Shown one piece after another: positions 10,860 to 19,324 of a DNA stretch of 64,000 bases; position 1 is the stretch's first letter; the number at the start of each line of letters is the position of its first letter. The DNA lies in contig JANTQF010000012.1 of the NCBI GenBank assembly GCA_032988165.1, forward strand, positions 186,001-250,000, read 5' to 3'. The DNA is from Emmonsiellopsis sp. PD_33. Lineage: Eukaryota > Ascomycota > Eurotiomycetes > Onygenales > Ajellomycetaceae. Position numbers and translations under genes: made by a program. Under the pieces are notes generated by a model. The model was not told the DNA's origin. It worked only from the letters and a program-made list of their open reading frames with translations, and ran no database searches.

Positions 10860-13800
10860 ATGGGAATTCCGGGGTAGGTTGATATCTGCCACACCAAACA
10901 AAAAATCTCATTTACTGACGTCCAGCGTCGGCTACTTGTAGTCTTATCCAGTGCATCGGTCCTGGAGATCGTGTCTCTTTGGCCAGGTTGGCTGTTGATC
11001 ACCTACAACGGACGACTCGGCCCTTTCGTGTTGCCATCGATATCTCAATATGGCTATTCCAGGTCCAGGCAGGCAAAGGTGGTGCGAACCCAGAGCTCCG
11101 AACGCTCTTTTACCGTCTTGTGCGCCTGGTGGGGTTGCCCATACACCCGCTTTTTGTATTTGACGGCCCACAAAAGCCTCTATACAAACGTGGGAAGGTG
11201 GTCGGTAGAAACAATGGAGGCGGAGGCCCATCAGCCCTAATAAGACGGTCTAAACGGCTCATTGAACTTTTCCGCTTTCCACATCATACAGCACCAGGAG
11301 AGGCGGAGGCAGAATGCGCAAAACTACAGACGTCTGGGATTGTGGATGCCGTTATGAGCGACGACGTCGATGCAATCATGTTCGGATCCAAGGTCACAAT
11401 CATGAATTTTTCGAGGGAAACGTCCAGTGGGATAAACGCGGCAACTCACGTTACCCTTTATCAAACCGAGGATGGCGAGGATGGGCACAAGACCAATGTC
11501 CCCTTTGATAGAGACGGAATGATCCTCTTTGCTTTACTAAGCGGGGGAGACTATCTCCCGGTTGGCGTACCAAAGTGTGGACCGAAGCTTGCAGGAGAAA
11601 TCGCGCGTGCTGGCTTTGGAAAGGAATTAATTCAAGCCTCAGAAATCAAGAAAACAGACATCGATGTCGAATTAGGAAAATGGCGAGAACGGCTACAACT
11701 CGAGCTCGAGGAAAACAAAGAGGGTTATTTTAAATCCAAGCATAAAGCCGTCAGGATTCCAGAAACGTTTCCTAATTTAAAAACGTTGCACGACTATGCC
11801 CATCCAGTTGTTTCATCGCCGGAAAGACTAAGGGAAGCACAGCGGTCATTTATATGGGATCGAGCAATTGACATCGAGGGTTTGCGGGATTTCGTTTACA
11901 ACGATCTAGGCTGGAGCAATCGCTCTAATAAAAGATTGGTCAAAGCACTTGCCGCACCCCTTGTATCCTACAAGCTACGGCTCGGTCTTCCGCTGCTAGC
12001 TAACCCGGATAGGTTACCTCGCCACGAAATGCCGTCAGGGGCACGGCTCTGTGCCCAGAGGACTCATTACAGCACCGACGGGGCATCAGAACTGAGACTT
12101 GAGTTCGTCCCCGCTGATATTGTTGGCTTAGATTTGGATTCTGATTCAGTGGTTGCTGAATTGGCGGAGGAAAGCGAGGCGGAAGGCTCTGACGCCTTAG
12201 AGCTCGAGGAGGATGTAGCGGAGCCCAATCCAGACACACGACGGCGGCAATCCTACGACCCAACGCAAAAGGAGCGAGTCTGGGTGTTTGAAGCTCTTGC
12301 CGCGATGGGAATCCCAGAAGAGGTCGACTCATGGCACGCACGGCAGCAGCAGAAGCGAGCTGCTGCAGAAAAACGAGATACCCGTAAAAGGGCTCCAAAG
12401 GTGGCGAAGCCAAAAGTCGTCGATCCAAAAATGAGATTTGGTGAGATACTGAAATATGGCAAAATCGTCAAAAGCCCGAGGGCTGGTCCAGTTGAGACTC
12501 GTTTGACATCTTCTCAAAAACCAACTTCTGGAAATATGCCGCATGCAGGCTATGTTCCAGATGAGTATTCTCGTCCATCTAGCTCTCAGCCCATAATCTC
12601 AAGATCGGGTGAGGCATATCAGCCTGAAACAGGCGAAAAATTCAACACTTTTTCACAACCAAACCCGTCAAAAGAGGCCACTTCGAGCGACCTAGAAGCA
12701 GCAATGAATTTCGATTGCGATGAGGAATGTAAGTTGACATCATCCCGCTTCCGTGGGATCTCTGAGTGCACCCACGCTGATAACGAGCGGATTTACGCAA
12801 TAGTTCTATAGGCCAAATAGGAAAGACTGCAAATGCAAGTCGAAGTTCCTCGATTCCCGTGTCATCCAGTGGTCCTCGAACTCGCTCGCGGAAGAAGGCG
12901 GCCAATGTAGCTGCATCTGCAGCTACAGTCACAGCCACTACCTCCCAAGTTCAGACGCGAAGCGGACGTAAAAGAATCCCAGTTTCTTCCTTGGCCAAAT
13001 CCCAAAGCTCAGATGCCAAAGGCGAGAGCAAGCAAGCGGACTTGCCTCGATCGGTATCATCATCACCGCGATCCTCCATCTCCGAGTTTGATCTTCCCAC
13101 GGCGGCCGACTTGCTGTCTCAATTCAGCCCTCGAAAAATACACAACGTTCCGAGTCAAAAAGAACCGATTGATCTTTCACGAACAGATGACAATAGAACC
13201 AAGTCTCCCGAGGACACCCCGTCCTCCGTTTTGGAAAATATTCCTGAGGCAGAAAATATACTCCTATCCCAATCCTGTGGGCTGGAAATACCCAAATCAA
13301 CCCAGAAGAAAGTGATCGACCTTTCTACTACGGACGATGAAGGAGCCCAATCTACAAACGACAACCGCCCGTCTCTTAGAAAAGAACAATCGCGAGCACA
13401 CGATAGTCGCATTATATCAAATTCCGAGGAATCTGAGAGCAAACAAGCTACCCCTATCCCTCTACCACAGGAAGACGCTTCAGCAACCGCCATGCCAAAA
13501 ACTCACAACTCTAACCAGGACGAACCAATTGACCTCTCTCGTACGGACGACGAAGAAGAAACAGAGTCTACCAAGGAAACCACTACATCGTCTGTTGTTG
13601 TGAAAACAAGAGTGCATGATGATATCCATTCCCCCGCACCTGCCCCCAAAGCGAAGGATGGGAAGCAAGGCGCCAATATCCCAACATCAACACCAACGTC
13701 AACAGCGGGAAAAGGCACGCCCACAACCATCATCGAGACATGTAATGGTTACTGGAGGTACGTTTCGAAGAAGAAAACGGGAGAAGATGATGATGGCGAT

Positions 13801-13893
13801 AGCCGCCGCAAGAACAGAAGTAACTTGGATATAAAATCGGGCAAAGTTCGCAAGGGGGGACGAGTTAGTATCTTGGATTTGAGTCGGGGGTAG
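10860..13893 (+). CDS. YEN1: Holliday-junction resolvase Yen1/GEN1 (XPG/Rad2 family nuclease)
   Basis: Three exons: 10860-10873, 10942-12728 and 12812-13893; 960 aa. The tiny first exon encodes MGIPG and splices (GT at 10874, ACTGAC branch about 10914, AG at 10941) into the expected GPGDRVSLARLAVDHL. Intron 2 (12729-12811, GTAAGT...CTATAG) joins what would otherwise look like two genes. Catalytic acidic residues are visible in VAIDISIW, APGEAEAECAKL, SDDVDAIMFGS and LSGGDYLPVGVPKCG; a basic chromodomain-like region follows. The C-terminal third is disordered and repeats (V/P)IDLS(R/T)TDD three times (near 720, 769 and 840), like SUMO-interacting motifs. Cleaves four-way DNA junctions in mitosis; yeast Yen1 is controlled by CDK phosphorylation and SUMO, and SP/TP sites here fit. 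Only the splice sites are inferred. Confidence 0.92.
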
Positions 13894-14745
13894 CATCTTC
13901 CCTCTCTGTATGTTTTTGGAGTGTTTAGTTCAGGAAAACAAGGTGTCAAGGGCGTCCCGTCCCGGTCCAACGAATCCTATAATTTCTTGGTTTGTCTAGC
14001 ATAACTGGGTAACTTGGGTAGTTGGTTAGTTCTTTGAAAACATCAATCAAACATTACCCGATACCTATCTCGTTTATCGCAACTCTCAGTTAACATTTCC
14101 ATGTCCTGGCATAAAAATATATAGAGGCGATATGAGGAGGGGGTTTCTCGTGGCGGATTATATATATTTATGTCCAACCTTGGAACTCTTAAAAAAGGGT
14201 CAAACAATCAACTAGAGAACATGTCATGTAATATAATTTTCCTAAACCTAATAGCCTAAACTACCCATCGCTACCCAATAACAACAACAAAATAAAATAA
14301 TAAAATGTATCCATCCCATCCGGTCCGAAAGCGCCAAAACGAGAGAAGGACAGGCAGGATGCCACTGCCGTTACTGTTGCTGTAGCTGCATGTACCAAAC
14401 AAATAAATGCTTGGAGCAAACAGGGGAGCAAACAAACAAACATAGGCAAATAAAAAAGGGAGATAGGTGTAATGCAGATTTAATGGGGAGGGAGAGGGGG
14501 GGGAATCAAGCAAATGGGTGAGAAACATCGGTCTAAGGTAAACGCTCTTGCTAAACGAAAAATGTGATTCGTAAGGGAATATGAAGTTGGGTACTGCAAA
14601 ATAATTCAGGTGGTGAATGGGGTATTACTAAAAGACAAAGGGTATGGGATTCGTAAGGAAATCTGGTTGTGGAGAGGAGATTAAAAAAAGGGGGGGAGGG
14701 GGTGTAAAATGAAGTTGAAAGTCGTTTTCGTCCCAGGAAGTAACA
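13894..14745. other. Convergent intergenic region YEN1 / DGK1
   Basis: 0.85 kb, low complexity in places (A-rich, then purine-rich with GGGGGAGGG near 14690). It holds both 3' UTRs. No gene or structured RNA was recognised. Confidence 0.5.
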
Positions 14746-15966
14746 TCAAGACCCAAAGGCCTTGAAGAATCCCCACATACCAACACTACTCAGCACAGGA
14801 ATAGTAAGATTATCATCCCACCCAAACATATCAACCAATTCGCTCCCTGCAGCCACAAGGCCAGTCCACATGCTCACAACACCCAAAGCAAGGGGCCCAC
14901 TAACCACCGTATTAGCCGCGGTCGATGCTGAAATGCCCATCCACTCCAGCGAACCGCGAAGGAACTTAGGAACAAGGTGCAGAGTGCCAGTGAACATGAA
15001 CGAACCCTCCGGGTCCTCAGGGAACGCCCCAATGCGGGGGACAATATACCCCCAAAACGCCGCTGCTGTAAGGACGCCTACGGCCCACGCAGCCAGAGTG
15101 CCCGCTAAGCTCTTTCCGCGGCGAAGACGGATGGTGTAGCGGCCATACAGACGCCCGAAAGTGGAGGCTGCGGTGTCACACCAGCTAAGGAGTAGGACGC
15201 TCATCACGCCTACATCCTTTGGGAAGAAGCGGAGCGAAATATACGCGCCTAGTAGGTACCAGATCACGCCGTTATAGCCCGCTACCTCTGTTTCCCGCAT
15301 CAACGCGCCCAGGAGGCGGATGTAAAGTTTATTCACAGACTGGAAGCGGTGGCGAAGGAAGTCTGTCGCGGCGATGGGGAGGAGGGCAGTTAAAAGATAG
15401 GGTGCTATCGAGAGCGTCTGCACGCCGCGGGAATAGAGGTGGATGGTGAGGAAGCCGATAGAGACATGGAGGAGTTTCCGAGGGATCTCGTGCCGGTGGA
15501 TGAAGGACCTGTAGTGTCTATGCAGCGGGATAAGGCCCAGAGGGGACGGGGAGCGGGAGAAATCCCGCCACCGGTTCTGCAAATTGGTATACGGCGAGAG
15601 ATGGCCGTTCGTAGGGAAGTGGCCGTTTGGCAGGGGTCCACTGGACTTGGTTCCTGGTTGTAAAACAGAGCCATTCGCGGGCGTTACAGCTGATCCCCTG
15701 CGTCGAACCTTGCCCGGGGACAGTGCAGCAGGGCTTCGAGAGCGGGCGCGGGCGCGGAGCTCTGTGCTGGAATCCGAACTCGATCCCTCCCCGTTATCCC
15801 TGCCCTCCTCCGAGATAGCGGGGGGCGATTGGAGGCGACGCTGTCGTGCGGACGCGGATCTCGTCACAGGGCCGCTGGGGGTGTCTCCTATGACGGAGCG
15901 TTCGGAGGGGGTCGGGGAGGGCGAAATCACGCGTGGAGTCGCAGGAACTGCATATTGAGCGGACAT
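14746..15966 (-). CDS. DGK1: CTP-dependent diacylglycerol kinase, ER/nuclear membrane
   Basis: 406 aa from ATG 15966; the frame is open further upstream but contains no ATG there. The first about 150 residues are disordered, with many SP/TP and Arg/Ser stretches. From about 155 the membrane domain begins with IPRKLLHVSIGFLTIHLY, followed by several hydrophobic segments to the C-terminus. SWCDTAASTFGRLYGRYT and RGKSLAGTLAAW form the CTP-transferase signature shared with yeast Dgk1 and related cytidylyltransferases. Known role: phosphorylates diacylglycerol to phosphatidate using CTP, opposing Pah1 lipin and controlling nuclear-membrane growth and lipid droplets. The phosphorylatable N-tail is longer than in yeast. 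Divergent from SPB4 across 0.6 kb. Dolichol kinase is a less likely alternative because the protein is short and has the Dgk1-type signature. Confidence 0.9.
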   Translation of the reverse strand: MSAQYAVPATPRVISPSPTPSERSVIGDTPSGPVTRSASARQRRLQSPPAISEEGRDNGEGSSSDSSTELRARARSRSPAALSPGKVRRRGSAVTPANGSVLQPGTKSSGPLPNGHFPTNGHLSPYTNLQNRWRDFSRSPSPLGLIPLHRHYRSFIHRHEIPRKLLHVSIGFLTIHLYSRGVQTLSIAPYLLTALLPIAATDFLRHRFQSVNKLYIRLLGALMRETEVAGYNGVIWYLLGAYISLRFFPKDVGVMSVLLLSWCDTAASTFGRLYGRYTIRLRRGKSLAGTLAAWAVGVLTAAAFWGYIVPRIGAFPEDPEGSFMFTGTLHLVPKFLRGSLEWMGISASTAANTVVSGPLALGVVSMWTGLVAAGSELVDMFGWDDNLTIPVLSSVGMWGFFKAFGS

Positions 15967-16584
15967 GACAGCTGAAGCTTCGGGGGGTGGAGGCGGCGGT
16001 GCGGAAGCAAGAGGCAACGACTGTTCAAACGGTGTGGTGGCTAGCAGCACCAATACTGAGGTGAAACCGAGAAGACAACCGAAAGGATAGAAAGACAAGA
16101 CTCTGCTGTTTCATAGAATGACAGAGGTGTCACAAAGCTCACTCAGTCTCTAGCTGTTTGTCAAGGGAGGCGTGGGCGCAGAAAACGCAGGCGCATACTG
16201 GGAGGCGGCTCAGTCAGCTCAGTCAGAGCCCGAGACCGCGCTGGGCGAGAACAGCTGCAAACGACGGTGGATAGAGAGAGAGCGCGGGCCAGCGACGATG
16301 CGCAGGACAAGATGAAGTTTGAGGCGGATAACTGTCGACTTTTCACCCCGAGATAGGCGCGGATGCAGTCACGTGAGGTGGTTTCCGCCACGCTCCGCCG
16401 CGATCACATGTCAGCTGCTTAGTCAGGGCGGCGAGGAGCGGCAGAAAACAAACCGCCAAGACTTTTATTTTTTCGGGCCGTTTTAGGAAATATCTCGAGC
16501 TTCATCGGAATTTTCCAGCGAGGCTTTGGAGCATCGGGAGGACACAACAGAGCCACGAATTGGCTCTACCTCACTTCTCACAAT
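15967..16584. promoter_or_regulatory. Divergent promoter DGK1 / SPB4 with CACGTG box
   Basis: 618 bp. Palindromic TCACGTGA at 16369-16376 lies about 210 bp upstream of the SPB4 start. The rest is GC-rich without a clear TATA box. Confidence 0.55.
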
Positions 16585-18641
16585 ATGGCTCCGGGCTCAA
16601 CGTCCCGCGCATGGGAGGCGCTCACCCCTCCCTTGTCAGAATGGATTCTCGACGCCATCTCGACTATGGGGTTCTCCCGCATGACCCCCGTGCAAGCCTC
16701 GACTATTCCCCTGTTCATGGCGCATAAAGATGTAGTCGTCGAGGCGGTTACTGGAAGCGGGAAGACCTTGTCGTTTTTAATCCCGGTGGTTGAAAGGCTT
16801 TTGCGACTCGAGTCGCCCATCAAAAAGCACCATGTCGGAGCTATCATCATCTCCCCCACCAGGTAAGAAGCCCCTTTTCACATATGGATATATGTTCCAA
16901 TTAGGCTAATGGAAAAATACAGGGAATTGGCTACGCAGATTTACAATGTCCTGCTATCCCTCTTAGCATTCCACGGCCCGTCCGCCGCAAGGTTACAATT
17001 GGCGGAAAGCAAGGGCGAAAAGGACGATGCCAACCCCCCTCCCTCCTATCCCTCATCGACATTGAAAATTGTGCCCCAACTGCTGCTAGGCGGGGCCACA
17101 ACGCCTGCGCAAGATTTAAGTGCCTTTCTCAAGCAATCGCCCAACCTCCTCGTTTCAACACCAGGCCGTCTGCTCGAGCTCCTCTCGTCTCCGCATGTCC
17201 ATTGCCCACAGTCTTCCTTTGAGGTCCTTGTCCTTGATGAAGCAGACAGACTGCTCGATCTAGGTTTCAAGGAGGACTTGCAAAAGATTCTCGGACGATT
17301 GCCTAAACAGCGACGAACGGGGCTTTTCAGCGCGAGTGTCAGCGAAGCCGTGGACCAGATTGTTCGAGTTGGTCTTCGGAATCCTGTGAAGATCGCTGTC
17401 AAAGTCAAGGGCGCGGGAGCAGAGGACAAACGAACTCCAGCCAGGTAATAAACACACCCCTATCCCCTAAATCACGTCAATAGTACCCAGCCTCTAACCT
17501 TTTTCCACCCAGTTTACAAATGACCTACCTCCTCACCCCACCATCCCACAAACTCCCCGCCCTCCAACAAATCCTCTCCACCCTCGACCCCATCCCCCAA
17601 AAATCCATCCTCTACTTCTCCACCTGCGCCGCCGTAGATTACTACCAACACATCCTCCCCGCCCTCCTCCCCGACCAATTCCTCCCAATCCCGCTCCACG
17701 GCAAACACCCGCCCCAAGTCCGCCAAAAGAACTTCACCCGCTTCATCAACTCCGTCACCCCTTCCATCCTCCTAACCACCGACGTCGCCGCGCGCGGCCT
17801 CGACATCCCCACCGTCGACCTAGTCATCCAAATGGACCCGCCCACGGACCCCAAAGCCTTCCTCCACCGCTGCGGCCGAGCAGGCCGCGCCGGCCGCCGC
17901 GGCCTCAGCATCATCTTCCTCCACCCGGGGCGCGAGGAAGATTACATCCCCTTCCTCAGCGTGCGCAAGACGCCCGTAACGGAATTCCAACCCTCGCCAC
18001 CACTCACAATCTCAGAACAGGACGCCTCGTCCACCACCAACGTAATCCGCAAACTAGTCCTGACAGACCGCTCGATCCACGACAAGGCGCAGCGGGCCTT
18101 CGTCAGCTGGGTGAAGAGCTATAGCAAGCACCAAGCCAGCAGTATATTCCGCGTCGCGGATCTGGACTGGGAGGAGCTGGGGCGGGCGTGGGGGCTGCTG
18201 CGGCTGCCGAAGATGCCTGAGCTGAAGAAGTTTGCGGGCGATAAGAGTTTGGGTGTTTGTGTTGATTGGGATGGTTACGCGTACAAGGATAAACAGAGAG
18301 AGAAACATCGTAGGGATGAACTTAAGGAGCGCGCTGATGGGGCGAGTGGTGGGAATGGAGATGCTTCATCAACGGTCAAGGGACCCTTGAAGCGGGTTGC
18401 GAACGAATCTGTTCCATGGAGTCAGAATCTTGAAAAGAAAGAGGACAAGGAACGGAGACGAGAGCGGAAGAGAGCCAAGAAGGATCATGAACGGTGGAAC
18501 AAAATGACCGAGGAAGAAAGAGAGAAAGTCCGAGAAACAGAGCGGATGGTGGAGGCAGTTCGGAATGCTGCAAAAGAGCAAGGTCGGTCTGGCCCTGGTA
18601 GCGCGGTTCCTCTGGAAGAAGAGTTTCAAGGGTTTGACTAG
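16585..18641 (+). CDS. SPB4: ATP-dependent rRNA helicase Spb4 (DEAD-box)
   Basis: Three exons: 16585-16862, 16923-17444 and 17513-18641; 642 aa. Intron 1 is 60 nt (GTAAGA, GCTAAT branch, ACAG) and intron 2 is 68 nt (GTAATA, CTCTAAC branch, CCCAG); both interrupt conserved sequence that is restored by splicing. Q-motif MGFSRMTPVQASTIP; motif I AVTGSGKT (about 54); Ia PTRELATQ across intron 1; Ib TPGRL; II LDEADRLLD (about 197); III SAS (about 229); V TDVAARGLDIP; VI HRCGRAGRAGR (about 385). The SAS and the HRCGRAGRAGRRG form are typical of Spb4 rather than other DEAD-box proteins. The C-terminus (about 500-642) is highly basic and charged. Required for maturation of 27S pre-rRNA and 60S subunits in the nucleolus. 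Exon 3 starts with a strongly C-rich codon-usage patch. Confidence 0.95.
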
Positions 18642-19323
18642 ACGCTGCCGGCACAAGGCGTCTCCTTCAAGGGATAGATATGTAGATATACGTTTTGAAA
18701 TATCCAAGTCACTAGTAGTTTTCTAGCTCTGGATTGAAATAAAAGAATCAGACGAAACTCCGACATGAAATATCATTCCGCCCCCCGGGCGCCCCAACCA
18801 AACTCCAATTGCTAAATATACATGATAATGATATACGCGAGCATACATGCGTACAAACGTGCAAACATACATGCGTGCATACAAACACCTCGATATACCC
18901 GATCTACTTCTTTTCCTCGCGGAAAAGAAGAGAGGGAATAAACGAGCAAATCAAAGCATACAAAAAGAAAATGCGGGCGGTTCGAAAGCACCCCATCCTG
19001 CTCTGCACGAGGCAGAGAGGAGGGCGCAGTGAATGCCACGCAATACAGGGGAAGAAAACAAAAAGAAAGAAAAGGAATACATAAAGAAAATGCGGGTTCA
19101 AAAGCACCCTATCCCCTCTGCAAAATACAGAGAGGAGGGCGCAGTGAGTGCCACGCAATACAGGAAAAGAAAAGAAAAGAAGCAGGAAAATCAATAAAAA
19201 ACAAAAAAGCAGAGCAAAGCAAAAAGAAGAAAAGAAAAGAAAGAAAAAAATCAAAACAGGAAAAACAGGAAACACAAAACAAAAAACAAAAAAAGGAAAC
19301 CCCCTCCCCCCTCCCCCCTCCCC
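18642..19323. other. Convergent intergenic region with repeat and poly-purine tract
   Basis: 0.68 kb between SPB4 and the next convergent gene. It holds a cryptic ACATACATGCGTGCAAA-type repeat (about 18835-18890), a tandem 119-bp duplication (18964-19170), and a long A-rich tract (about 19170-19298) ending in a C-run. Confidence 0.6.
18964..19170. repeat. Tandem duplication, period 119 bp, with conserved hairpin
   Basis: Two copies starting with AAAGAAAATGCGGG at 18964 and 19083. Conserved blocks: AAAGCACCC, then CTCTG...CAGAG inverted repeat, then GAGGGCGCAGTG, TGCCACGCAATACAGG. The loop between the arms differs (ACGAG versus CAAAATA) while the arms still pair. Confidence 0.75.
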
Positions 19324-19324
19324 C
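19300..19324 (-). other. G-quadruplex-forming tract directly after a stop codon
   Basis: Four C-runs of five or more separated by single T on the plus strand. On the minus strand this is four G-runs split by single A, immediately following the TAG stop of the 937-aa gene. Confidence 0.7.

Noticed and set aside
12859..13893. Separate 344-aa gene downstream of YEN1
   Set aside because: It has no ATG at its start and joins YEN1 in frame through a normal intron (12729-12811).
16909..17448. Separate 179-aa helicase ORF
   Set aside because: It is exon 2 of SPB4; conserved motifs are split by introns on both sides.
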